Shown here piece by piece: positions 6,106-16,147 of a stretch of DNA of 21,724 nucleotides (positions within the stretch are counted from its first letter, which is position 1; each line of letters begins with the position of its first letter). The notes below the pieces were generated by a model. It saw only the letters and a program-made list of their open reading frames with translations, did not search any database and had not been told where the DNA came from. The stretch is taken from positions 1 to 21,724 of the forward strand of contig JAEWNN010000132.1 of assembly GCA_023457035.1 (NCBI GenBank), read 5' to 3'. The stretch comes from Verrucomicrobiota bacterium (GTDB lineage: Bacteria > Verrucomicrobiota > Verrucomicrobiia > Opitutales > Opitutaceae). A program made the translations under genes and the position numbers.

Positions 6106-7230
6106 TCAGCAGCGCGGTCGGGGCGCTTCGGTCTCTGCGGCTGGAGTGGCGCAATCCTCCGGCGCAGGAAGGCGATGGCGGAAAGCGTCTGCGTTGCTGT
6201 CGGCCAGTGCGATCTTGCTCCAGAGGGCTGTCGCGCGGGTGTCGAGCAGAGCGCGGGCGCGGGCGATCTCCGCCCGGCGATGGGCGATGTTCTCCTCGGC
6301 GAGACGGGCGAGGTCGTCGAGGTTGTAGAGATACACATTGGGGAGCTCGGCGACGGCGGGGGCGATGTCGCGCGGCAGGGCGAGATCGATGAGGAAGAGC
6401 GGGCGCGAGGAGCGGGCCCGCATCGCTCCGTAGACCATCGGCAGCGTGAGCAGCGGTTCGGGCGCGGAGGTCGAGGAGACAACGATGTCGAAACCGGCGA
6501 GCGCCGCCCCGAGTTGCTCGATGGGGATGGCGGAGCCGGCGTGTTCGCGTGCGAGCTCGGCGGCGCGGTCGGCGGTGCGGTTGGCGAAGGCGATCGCACC
6601 GGCCTCGCGGTTGCGGAGCGCCTTGGCGGTCTTCTCGGCAATGTCGCCGGCACCGATGACGAGGACCCGGCTGCGGCGGAGCTCGCCGAAGATCCGTTCG
6701 GCGAGGGCGACGGCGACGGTCGCCACGCTGACCTGGCCGGCGCCGATCGCGGTCTCGGAGCGGACGAGCTTGGCCGACTGGAAGGTCTTCTGGAAAACGC
6801 GGTTGAGGACGGGCCCGATGTGGCCGGCGGTGCAGGCGCCGGCATAGGTCTCCTTCACCTGTCCCAAGATCTCGGTTTCGCCGACCATCTGCGAGTCGAG
6901 CCCGGCGGCGACGGCGAAGAGGTGGGCGACGGCGGCGGCACCTTGGCGTTCGACGGCGCAGGGTGCGAGCACCTCTGACTCGATGGCTTGGATGTGGCAG
7001 AAGGAGTCGGCGAGGCGCGGGCCGGCGGCGGGTTCGCTCGCGACGGCGTAGACCTCAAGGCGGTTGCACGTGGCGAGGATGCAGAACTCGCTCACGGCGG
7101 GGTCAGCGCGGAGCGCGGTCGCGAGGGCGGTGTGCTTCGCCGGGGTGAGCGCAAGGCGTTCGCGGACCTCGAGCGGTGCGGTCTGGTGGCTGACCCCGAG
7201 GAGCAGGAGTTGCGGCGGGCGGCAGCTCAT
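6106..7230 (-). CDS. hemA: Glutamyl-tRNA reductase with shortened C-terminus
   Basis: HemA reduces glutamyl-tRNA(Glu) to glutamate-1-semialdehyde, the first committed step of C5-pathway tetrapyrrole (heme) synthesis. It has 374 residues. The N-terminal catalytic domain shows GVSHQTAPLEVRERL and the nucleophilic cysteine C55 in ILATCNRLEVY, then LDSQMVGETEILGQVKETY. The NADPH domain begins at VLVIGAGDIAEKTAKAL (about 189) with FANRT. The protein ends soon after the start of the long spinal helix (NLDDLARLAEENIAHRR), so roughly the last 80 to 100 residues that form the dimerisation domain in E. coli-type enzymes are missing. The ATG overlaps the stop of the upstream hemX-like gene as ATGA. The stop is 42 bp from the convergent lpxB stop, leaving no room for a frameshifted remainder. 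Confidence 0.94.
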   Translation of the reverse strand: MSCRPPQLLLLGVSHQTAPLEVRERLALTPAKHTALATALRADPAVSEFCILATCNRLEVYAVASEPAAGPRLADSFCHIQAIESEVLAPCAVERQGAAAVAHLFAVAAGLDSQMVGETEILGQVKETYAGACTAGHIGPVLNRVFQKTFQSAKLVRSETAIGAGQVSVATVAVALAERIFGELRRSRVLVIGAGDIAEKTAKALRNREAGAIAFANRTADRAAELAREHAGSAIPIEQLGAALAGFDIVVSSTSAPEPLLTLPMVYGAMRARSSRPLFLIDLALPRDIAPAVAELPNVYLYNLDDLARLAEENIAHRRAEIARARALLDTRATALWSKIALADSNADAFRHRLPAPEDCATPAAETEAPRPRC

Positions 7231-8090
7231 GGTGTCCGCTCCGAGACGGGCTGGGGGGGGGGCGCCGCCGGAGTGGCGCCGGGCGGGCCGATGACGACCC
7301 AGAGCGAGAGCAGCGGGGCCAGGAAGAGCAGGAGGCCGACCCGCGCGAACCGTTCGGCGATGCAGCGTTGGCGGAGGCGCTGCACGAGCGCGAAGGCGTA
7401 GCAGAGCCACACGGTCACCGTGGCGAAGAGTTTGGCGGGAGCGACGACACCGGGTTGTCCGTGCCAATTGGATCCGGCGATGGCGATGGCGATGGTCAGG
7501 AGCGCGACGCCGGCGGCGAGGAGGCGAAGGTTGATCTGGTCGAGGTCGACGATGGAAGGCAGCAGCGGGGCGGCGTGGTCGAGGCGTTTTCGGCGGAGGT
7601 TGCGGTGCTGGATCAGGTACATCAGCGAGGTGAGCGCAAGGAGGGCGAACACGCCGTAGCCGAAGAGCGCGATCGAGGCATGCACGGCGACCCACGGGTC
7701 TGCGCCGAAGGGGCGGAGGCGCGCGGCGCTGTCCCAGGCCGGCACAGCGATCGAGAGCACGCCCAGCAGGACGGCCATGCCGGCGCTGAAGAAGCCGAAG
7801 AGGCTGGTGCGGAAAGCCGGACCGACGATGAGGTAGAGCAAGGTGCAGGACCAGGCGACGAACTGGAGGATCTCGAAGCGGTTGCCGACCGGGCAGCTGT
7901 TCGTGCTCTGCCCGCGCAGGAACAGGCCGTAAGTGTGCACGAGCCAACCGAGCGCCATCAGCGCATAACCGCCGATGCGCGAGTGGCGGCGCCGAAACAG
8001 CAGCGACCATGCGCCATAGAGCAGGCCGGTGGTGTAGAACCCCGCGCCGATGGCGATTGCCGTGCGGTCGGTGAGGAACGTCGAGTCCAT
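7227..8090 (-). CDS. HemX/CcsA-like cytochrome c assembly-family membrane protein
   Basis: This is a 287-residue polytopic inner-membrane protein with about eight hydrophobic helices (for example AIAIGAGFYTTGLLYGAWSL, YALMALGWLVHTYGLFL, VAVHASIALFGYGVFALLAL and the final VGLLLFLAPLLSLWVVIG). The fold and the histidines in WLVHTYG and AVHAS match the CcsA/CcmC/HemX family. The tryptophan-rich WWD heme-handling motif of true CcsA is absent: GSNWHGQPGVVAPAK lies where it should be, and the following histidine is a glutamine. Together with the ATGA overlap with hemA, this points to HemX, which precedes or follows hemA in Bacillus-type hem operons and affects HemA level. The start at 8090 (MDSTFLTDRTAIAIG) directly precedes the first helix. 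The 3' end contains a run of ten C bases on the coding strand (plus 7253-7262). Confidence 0.85.
   Translation of the reverse strand: MDSTFLTDRTAIAIGAGFYTTGLLYGAWSLLFRRRHSRIGGYALMALGWLVHTYGLFLRGQSTNSCPVGNRFEILQFVAWSCTLLYLIVGPAFRTSLFGFFSAGMAVLLGVLSIAVPAWDSAARLRPFGADPWVAVHASIALFGYGVFALLALTSLMYLIQHRNLRRKRLDHAAPLLPSIVDLDQINLRLLAAGVALLTIAIAIAGSNWHGQPGVVAPAKLFATVTVWLCYAFALVQRLRQRCIAERFARVGLLLFLAPLLSLWVVIGPPGATPAAPPPQPVSERTP
7253..7262. repeat. 10-base G/C homopolymer at the hemX-hemA junction
   Basis: Ten consecutive G on the plus strand read as poly-C in the last codons of the hemX-like gene (the Ala-Ala-Pro-Pro-Pro-Gln stretch), about two dozen bases before its stop. The hemA frame is open through this tract. 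Gaining one C, or a -1 slip of the ribosome or polymerase, would put hemX in frame with the hemA ATG. Confidence 0.85.
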
Positions 8091-8495
8091 CGCCGCCGGA
8101 TCGTGGGGCGCGTTGCGGGGTTCGCAAGTCCGCGGCGCGGGCGAAATGGAGAGCGGGATTGCGCCCGATTCGGACTCAACTGGCGGGCGAGTGGTCCGAT
8201 AGACGCGGTGTTCCTGGCTGCCCCACACATCGAGGAACGCGGCCGGTCGGTCGATGCGATGGTGATCTTGTTTGCGCCGTGGCGCTTGGGCTCGGATCGA
8301 GCTGGAGCTCCCGGCGAGGGCGAGGACTGCGCGACGAACCGCCTGACTTGCCAGTTTTGCCTGTGTCAGGGTTTGTTAACGGGGTATCCAGGGCGCGGCT
8401 TGCGAGCCGCGCCCTTCGCCTTATCCGGCTCGGTGTGCACGGATGCGAGGAACGACGGCAATCGCGCTCCGCCCGCTGCCGGGGAACAGGGACTC
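8091..8495. other. Intergenic region between trpE and the hemX-like gene
   Basis: These 405 bp carry no supported gene. They include the trpE 3' end region with a strong GC hairpin (8391-8416), a small hairpin GCGCC-GT-GGCGC (8274-8285), and presumably the promoter of the hemX-hemA pair. Short open frames here have no protein-like composition. Confidence 0.6.
8391..8416 (-). terminator. 11-bp perfect hairpin downstream of trpE
   Basis: AGGGCGCGGCT (8391-8401) pairs perfectly with AGCCGCGCCCT (8406-8416) around a TGCG loop, about 80 bp beyond the trpE stop. Neither strand has a following T-run, so this is a terminator-like or REP-like hairpin rather than a classic intrinsic terminator. Confidence 0.45.
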
Positions 8496-9995
8496 TCAGG
8501 CGCCTTCGGCGATGGCGACGGCTTTCAGGAGCGCGGAGGCCTTGTTGATCGTCTCCTGGTATTCGGAGGCTGGGACCGAGTCGGCGACGAGGCCGGCGCC
8601 GGCTTGGATGGTGATCTGGCCGTCCTTCACCAGCGCGGTGCGCAGGGTGATGCAGGAGTCGAGGTTGCCGTCGTAGGAGAAGTAGCCGAGGGCGCCGGCG
8701 TAGAAGCCGCGCTGGAGCTGCTCGAACTGGGCGATGAGCTGCATGGCGCGGATCTTCGGCGCGCCGGAGACGGTGCCGGCGGGGAAGGTGGCGCGCATGA
8801 CGTCGAAGGCGTTGCGGTCGGGGCGGAGCCGGCCCTCGACCTGCGAGACGATGTGCATGACGTGCGAGTAGCGCTCGATGATCATGTACTCGGGCACGGT
8901 GACGGAGCCGAACTCGCAGACGCGGCCGATGTCGTTGCGGGCGAGGTCGACGAGCATGAGGTGCTCGGCCTTCTCCTTCTCGTCGGCGAGCAGGTCCTTC
9001 TCAAGGGCGACATCCTCGGCCGGGGTGGCGCCGCGCGGGCGGGTGCCCGCGATGGGGCGGATCTCGACGAGACCGTCGGTGGTCTTGACGTGGACTTCCG
9101 GAGACGCGCCGACCATGGCGAAGTCGCCGGCGTCGAGGATGAACATGTACGGCGACGGGTTGACCGTGCGCAGGGCGCGGTAGAGATCGAGCGGCGACTT
9201 GGCGAAGGGGCGGCGGAAGCGCTGGGAGAGGACGACCTGGATGATGTCGCCGGAGCGGATGAACTCCTTGGTGCCGTCGACGGCGCGCTCGAACTCCTCC
9301 TTGGTGAAGTTGCCCGGAGGAACGGCGAGCTTCGGCCGGTCGGCGAGGGCGATGGGCGCGAGTTCGCGGCGAGTCTGCAGGAGCGTGCGGAGGTTCTCGA
9401 CCTCGGCGACGGCGGTGTCGTAGGCGGCGTCGATGTCGTCACCGATGTGGGCGTTGACGTGGAGCCGGAGGGTCTGCTTGGCGCGGTCGAAGATGACCAG
9501 CGAGTCCGCGAGCATGAAGTAGAGCAGGGGCAGGCCCTGATCGTTGGCGGGCGGGACGGGGACGGTCGGCTCGATGCGGTTGATGTACTCGTAGCCGATG
9601 AAACCGACGGCGCCGCCCATGAACGGCGGCATGCCCGGCTGTTTCACGGGGCGGAGGCCGCGCATGTCGTCCTCGAGAATCTTGAGCGGATCGGCGGGAG
9701 TGGGGAGACGCTGCGTGGAGCCGTCGGCGTTACGGACGAGGGTGGTGTCCGGCCCGATGGCGAAGACCTTGCGCGGGCGCACGCCGATGAAGCTGTAGCG
9801 GGAGAGGTGTTCGCCGCCCTCGATGGATTCGAGGAGGAAGGCGGGGCCGGAACCTTTGACCTTCGCGTAGGCGGAGACGGGCGTCTCGATGTCGGCCATG
9901 AGGTCGGCGTAGACGGGGACGACATTGCCCTCGGCGCAGAGGCGGCGGAAGGAGGCGCGATCGGGTTTAATTTCGAGCGGAGGGAGGAGGGCCAT
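8496..9995 (-). CDS. trpE: Anthranilate synthase component I
   Basis: TrpE converts chorismate to anthranilate, using ammonia from the TrpG glutaminase; this is the first step of tryptophan synthesis. It has 499 residues, full length. The tryptophan feedback site is visible as LLES (54-57) and RYSFIG. The chorismate-binding C-terminal domain shows the segments SGDIIQVVLSQRF, NPSPYMFIL, VGASPEVHVK, PIAGTRPRG, LVDLARNDIGRV, GTVSGAPKIRAMQLI and IQAGAGLVADSVPASEY, all typical of TrpE rather than PabB or isochorismate synthase. No trpG is adjacent, so the partner must be elsewhere. It is preceded by a 145-bp polypyrimidine leader (as read on its own strand) without a Shine-Dalgarno sequence. That leader contains no Trp codon in any frame, so classic trp attenuation is excluded. 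Confidence 0.96.
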   Translation of the reverse strand: MALLPPLEIKPDRASFRRLCAEGNVVPVYADLMADIETPVSAYAKVKGSGPAFLLESIEGGEHLSRYSFIGVRPRKVFAIGPDTTLVRNADGSTQRLPTPADPLKILEDDMRGLRPVKQPGMPPFMGGAVGFIGYEYINRIEPTVPVPPANDQGLPLLYFMLADSLVIFDRAKQTLRLHVNAHIGDDIDAAYDTAVAEVENLRTLLQTRRELAPIALADRPKLAVPPGNFTKEEFERAVDGTKEFIRSGDIIQVVLSQRFRRPFAKSPLDLYRALRTVNPSPYMFILDAGDFAMVGASPEVHVKTTDGLVEIRPIAGTRPRGATPAEDVALEKDLLADEKEKAEHLMLVDLARNDIGRVCEFGSVTVPEYMIIERYSHVMHIVSQVEGRLRPDRNAFDVMRATFPAGTVSGAPKIRAMQLIAQFEQLQRGFYAGALGYFSYDGNLDSCITLRTALVKDGQITIQAGAGLVADSVPASEYQETINKASALLKAVAIAEGA

Positions 9996-10140
9996 GGCGG
10001 AGAAGAGGCGAGAGGTGAAAGAAGGGAGGCGAGAGGAGGACGGCAGACGGCGGAGGACTGATGGCGGCGATCGGATTGCGCGTGGCTTGCGGAATGAAGA
10101 ACGGAGAGAGCGGAGGGAGGAAGGCGGAAATGGCGACGTG
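9996..10140 (-). promoter_or_regulatory. Strand-asymmetric (purine/pyrimidine) trpE leader with direct repeat
   Basis: The plus strand is strongly purine-rich here, so the trpE leader is pyrimidine-rich. GAGGCGAGAGG occurs twice (10005-10015 and 10026-10036), 21 bp apart. No promoter or operator can be assigned with confidence. Confidence 0.3.
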
Positions 10141-10731
10141 TCAGGATGGCGGTTGCGACCGCGGGGCGACGCGGGAGCGAAGTTGTACGAGGCGTGATGC
10201 GGGGATCAGGCCTTCGAGCAGACGAAGATCGTGTTCGAGTTTGGGCTCCCGGGACCGATGGCCGACGACATCGAGGCCGGTGGCGCGGGCGAGCCATTCA
10301 CCTTCGGGGCTGCTGACGCGGAAGGTGACGTCGGCGAGCGTGGCGAAGCGGTTGGCGTCGAGATAACTCTCGACCAGTGGGTAGCGACCGGGGATGCCGA
10401 CGGAGTCGCCATCGTGGATGACGAGTTCGGTACGGCCGTCGGGTGATTGATCCAGGAACACGATTTCGAGGCGGCGACCGGTGGTTTCGTGAAACCACTG
10501 CGTCAACCAGCCGCGGTCTTCGGTGAAGTAGCCGAGCCGGGTGAGCTCTTCGGTGAGGCCATCGCGTTGGGCGGCGAGGGCGTTGAGGTCGATGTCACCG
10601 TGAGGGCGGGTCCAGTGGCCGACGAGGAAATCGACGGCGACGCCGCCAAAGAGCCAGAGGGGAGTGGCGATGCCGGCTGCGAGCTCGCGGAGGGTGGCGA
10701 GGATTTCGTCGTTGGGGAGAGGCGGGTGCAT
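10141..10731 (-). CDS. LinA/ANT(2'')-like nucleotidyltransferase-fold protein
   Basis: This is a 196-residue cytoplasmic protein of the small nucleotidyltransferase group that includes lincosamide and 2''-aminoglycoside adenylyltransferases. The diagnostic stretch is WLFGGVAVDFLVGHWTRPHG followed by DIDLN, with the GG pair at 29-30 and the metal-binding Asp pair D46/D48. A third acidic position is plausible in EIVFLD. The real substrate is unknown, and chromosomal homologues of this type usually have no proven resistance role. The start at 10731 (MHPPLPNDEILATL) was preferred over an upstream GTG at 10887 that overlaps the glmS stop, because the 52 added residues look like translated spacer. 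It lies between glmS and trpE on the same strand, about 150 bp from each. Confidence 0.8.
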   Translation of the reverse strand: MHPPLPNDEILATLRELAAGIATPLWLFGGVAVDFLVGHWTRPHGDIDLNALAAQRDGLTEELTRLGYFTEDRGWLTQWFHETTGRRLEIVFLDQSPDGRTELVIHDGDSVGIPGRYPLVESYLDANRFATLADVTFRVSSPEGEWLARATGLDVVGHRSREPKLEHDLRLLEGLIPASRLVQLRSRVAPRSQPPS

Positions 10732-10883
10732 CGCGGTGCCGTCGGGCTGAAGCCAGAATGCGGCACGTCGCCCGCGCGTTTCAAGCGGAGGCAGTGCGAT
10801 GGAGGACGGCTCGTTCTGCCGTTCGGGAGAATCTTCGAGAGAGCTATCCCTACCTTCGGGCACTCGGCGAAGGCCCGCTGCGC

Positions 10884-12737
<1,854 letters not shown>

Positions 12738-12833
12738 AATTGTTGGGTTTTTGTTTTACGATGCTGTGGGCCCAGCTACCGTCCGGGCAAGGCATTTGCC
12801 CGAAACCTTTTCCAAGCGCATTTACCCCAGAAA
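12738..12833. promoter_or_regulatory. Shared divergent control region glmS / glgC
   Basis: These 96 bp must hold both promoters. It is locally AT-richer next to glmS (ATAATTGTTGGGTTTTTG). A hairpin CGGGCAA (12784-12790) / TTGCCCG (12796-12802) with a 5-base loop sits in the glgC-proximal half. No convincing -35/-10 pair was found. It is too short to hold a glmS ribozyme. Confidence 0.4.
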
Positions 12834-14120
12834 ATGACAACACGTTCTTCCGTGGTGGCGGTGATCATGGGCGGCGGCCGGGGCACCCGGCTCTACCCTC
12901 TGACGAAGGAGCGCTGCAAGCCGGCCGTGCCGCTGGCGGGCAAGTACCGCATCGTCGACATCCCGATCAGCAACTGCCTCAATAGCGCCATCAACCGGAT
13001 CTTCCTGCTGACGCAGTTCAACACCGCCTCGCTGCATCGCCACATCCAGAATACGTACAACTTCGACCCCTTCGGCGGCGGCTTCGTCGACATCCTTTCC
13101 GCCGAGCAGACCGAGAAGACCTCCGATTGGTACCAGGGCACCGCCGATGCTGTGCGGCGCAACCTCAACCACTTCCGCAACTACCCGCACGAACTCGTCC
13201 TCATCCTCTCCGGCGACCAGCTGTACCGGATGGATTTCGCGAAGGTGATCGAGCAGCACATTCGTACGAGCGCCGACGTGACGATCGCCGCGATCGCCCT
13301 GCCGGCGTCGCAGGTTGAGGGGCTCGGCCTGATGCGCGTGCGCGACGACCTCTCGATCGACTCGTTCGTCGAGAAGCCGAAGGACCCCGAGGTCATCAAG
13401 AGCCTCGCGGTGGGGCCGGCGATCGAGCAACTGCTCCAGACCAAGACCGAGGAGAAGCGCTGCCTGGCCTCGATGGGCATCTACGTCTTCAAGCGTGAGG
13501 TGCTCAAGGAGGCGCTCGACAACTCGATGACCGACTTCGGCAAGGAGATCATCCCCGGCCTTCTCGGCAAGAAGCGGCTCTTCAGCCACATCTTCGAGGG
13601 GTACTGGGAGGACATCGGCACGGTGCGAGCCTTCTTCGAGGCCAATCTCCAGCTCGCGCACCCGTTGCCGTCCTTCAACTTCTTCACCGAACTCGATCCG
13701 ATCTACACCCACGCCCGCTACCTGCCGGCCTCCAAGATCAACCTCTGCACCGTGGATCATGCGATCATCGGCGACGGCAGCCTCATCACCGACTGCCGCA
13801 TGAAACGCTGCGTGATCGGAATCCGTTCGGTGATGCGCGAAGGCGTGACGCTCGAGGACACGGTCATGATGGGGGCGGACTTCTACGAGTCGGAGGCCGA
13901 CTTCGCCGAGAACCTCGCCAAGGGGCGCCCCAACGTCGGCATCGGGCGCAACTGCAACATCCGGACGGCGATCATCGACAAGAACGCCCGTATCGGAGAT
14001 AACGTCACACTCAACCCCGCGGGCAAGCCCAACGGGCATGTGCGCGACGGCATCGCCATCGTCGACGGCATCCTCGTCGTGTCCAAGGGCGCGGTGGTGC
14101 CGTCCGGCACGGTCGTGTGA
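12834..14120 (+). CDS. glgC: Glucose-1-phosphate adenylyltransferase (cyanobacterial/plant-like)
   Basis: GlgC makes ADP-glucose from ATP and glucose-1-phosphate, the controlled step of glycogen synthesis. It has 428 residues. The nucleotidyltransferase domain shows MGGGRGTRLYPLTKERCKPA, VPLAGKYRIVDIPISNCLNS, QGTADAVRR, SGDQLYRMD with the catalytic Asp, and FVEKPKDP with the glucose-1-phosphate Lys. The C-terminal left-handed beta-helix includes AIIDKNARIGDNV and ends VSKGAVVPSGTVV. Sequence style and these two terminal lysines resemble the cyanobacterial/plant enzymes, where equivalent lysines bind the 3-phosphoglycerate activator. Activation by 3-PGA here is inference. The ATG at 12834 is chosen because the GGGRGTRL loop follows within 13 residues; the frame is open far upstream only as antisense of glmS. 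Confidence 0.96.
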   Translation: MTTRSSVVAVIMGGGRGTRLYPLTKERCKPAVPLAGKYRIVDIPISNCLNSAINRIFLLTQFNTASLHRHIQNTYNFDPFGGGFVDILSAEQTEKTSDWYQGTADAVRRNLNHFRNYPHELVLILSGDQLYRMDFAKVIEQHIRTSADVTIAAIALPASQVEGLGLMRVRDDLSIDSFVEKPKDPEVIKSLAVGPAIEQLLQTKTEEKRCLASMGIYVFKREVLKEALDNSMTDFGKEIIPGLLGKKRLFSHIFEGYWEDIGTVRAFFEANLQLAHPLPSFNFFTELDPIYTHARYLPASKINLCTVDHAIIGDGSLITDCRMKRCVIGIRSVMREGVTLEDTVMMGADFYESEADFAENLAKGRPNVGIGRNCNIRTAIIDKNARIGDNVTLNPAGKPNGHVRDGIAIVDGILVVSKGAVVPSGTVV

Positions 14121-14163
14121 CCGCCGCGCGTCCCTGGCGGGCGCTCCAGCTTGTTCCCTCCAC

Positions 14164-14188
14164 GGGCCGGCCGAAGGCGGCCGGTCCC
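14164..14188 (+). other. Hairpin between glgC and the stress protein gene
   Basis: GGGCCGGCCG (14164-14173) and CGGCCGGTCCC (14178-14188) form a stem with one bulged T and an AAGG loop. There is no T-run. It may attenuate or protect the transcript between the two genes. Confidence 0.4.
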
Positions 14189-14215
14189 AACCCCAACCGC
14201 CAACCCCGATACTCC

Positions 14216-15061
14216 ATGAAACGCGTTCTGCTCTGCACCGATGGCTCGGCCTACTCCCAGGTTTGCTGCCAGTACGCGGCCTGGCTGGCCGGGCGTGTCC
14301 CCTGCGAGTTCGAGGTGCTCTATGTGACCGACCTGCGGCAGTTCGAAGTGCCGATGGTCGCCGATCTGAGCGGCAGCCTCGGCGTGCAACCCTACCAGGC
14401 GGTGCTCTCGAAACTGCAGGAGCTCGAGGTCGAGAAGGCCAAGCTCGTCCTGAAGGATGCCGAACGGCTGCTCGCCGAGGTGCCGGCGGCGAGCCCGCCG
14501 CGGTTCACGCACCGCACCGGCTTCCTCGTCGACTGCTTCCAGGAATACGAGCAGTCCGCCGATCTGGTGATGCTCGGCAAGCGCGGCGAGAACGCCAACT
14601 TCGCCACCGGCCACCTCGGCTCGACGATGGAGCGGGTGGTGCGCGCCAGCCGTCAGCCGTGTCTCGTCACCTCGCGCAGCTTCCAACCGATCGAGCGGGT
14701 GCTGCTCGCCTACGATGGCGGCAAGAGCTGCCGACGGGCGGTCGAGTTCCTCGCGGCGAGTCCGGCGTTTCGCGGGCTCGAGCTGCACGTGGTGATCGTC
14801 GCCGCGCGGGCGGGCGAGGAGGCGGCGCTGGCGAGCCTGCGCGAGGCGGAGGCCGCGCTGGTCGCCGGCGGGCAGACCCCGATCTGCCAGATGCTGCACG
14901 GGGTGGCGGAGGACGAGATCGCGGCCTACGTGGCGGCGCGCGGGATCAACTGCCTGATCATGGGCGCGTATGGCCATAGCCGTATCCGGCATCTCGTCAT
15001 CGGCAGCACGACGACCGCGATGATGCGCCAGTGTCGCGTGCCGGTGCTGCTTTTCCGCTGA
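14216..15061 (+). CDS. Tandem-domain universal stress protein
   Basis: This 281-residue cytoplasmic protein has two UspA-like domains. Domain 1 (about 1-150) begins MKRVLLCTDGSAYSQVCCQY and ends with GKRGENANFATGHLGSTMERV. Domain 2 (about 155-281) begins PIERVLLAYDGGKSCRRAVEF and ends with MGAYGHSRIRHLVIGSTTTAM. Domain 2 carries the complete ATP-binding pattern G-x2-G-x9-G-S/T; domain 1 has a spacing variant, so it may bind ATP differently. Tandem USPs are usually stress- or hypoxia-linked, but the role here is unknown. It follows glgC by 95 bp on the same strand, so co-transcription is possible. The start was chosen at the ATG immediately before the first beta-strand; no Shine-Dalgarno is visible. 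Confidence 0.92.
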   Translation: MKRVLLCTDGSAYSQVCCQYAAWLAGRVPCEFEVLYVTDLRQFEVPMVADLSGSLGVQPYQAVLSKLQELEVEKAKLVLKDAERLLAEVPAASPPRFTHRTGFLVDCFQEYEQSADLVMLGKRGENANFATGHLGSTMERVVRASRQPCLVTSRSFQPIERVLLAYDGGKSCRRAVEFLAASPAFRGLELHVVIVAARAGEEAALASLREAEAALVAGGQTPICQMLHGVAEDEIAAYVAARGINCLIMGAYGHSRIRHLVIGSTTTAMMRQCRVPVLLFR

Positions 15062-15217
15062 GCGTCGTCAACCGTGGCACGGGTCCCATGCCCCGTGTCC
15101 GGTGGCTGCGGGTTCGACTACGTCTCCCACGCCCTCGCTGGCGCTCGGCGTGGATCGCGGGCCACGGATCGGGAGATCCGTGCCACGGTTGTGCCCAAAC
15201 GCCACCGGGCCTGGGGT
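15062..15217. repeat. Convergent spacer with long inverted repeat
   Basis: CAACCGTGGCACGG (15069-15082) and CCGTGCCACGGTTG (15178-15191) are perfect 14-base reverse complements that bracket the spacer. An independent perfect hairpin, CACGGATC (15163-15170) / GATCCGTG (15175-15182) with a GGGA loop, overlaps the right arm, so the two structures compete. It lies between two convergent genes and may act as a bidirectional terminator, or be a dispersed intergenic repeat. Confidence 0.6.

Positions 15218-16147
<930 letters not shown>

Noticed and set aside
7368..10061. An 897-codon plus-strand open frame rich in Glu, Gly, Val and Asp.
   Set aside because: It lies antisense to trpE and the 5' part of the hemX-like gene and has the typical composition of a high-GC shadow frame. 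The minus-strand proteins have full motif sets.
9996..10140. A classic trp leader peptide attenuator.
   Set aside because: No Trp codon can be read on the minus strand in this stretch (no CCA on the plus strand), and no terminator hairpin with a T-run is present.
12738..12833. A glmS ribozyme upstream of glmS.
   Set aside because: The spacer is only 96 bp and shared with glgC, shorter than the known ribozyme, and no matching core was recognised.
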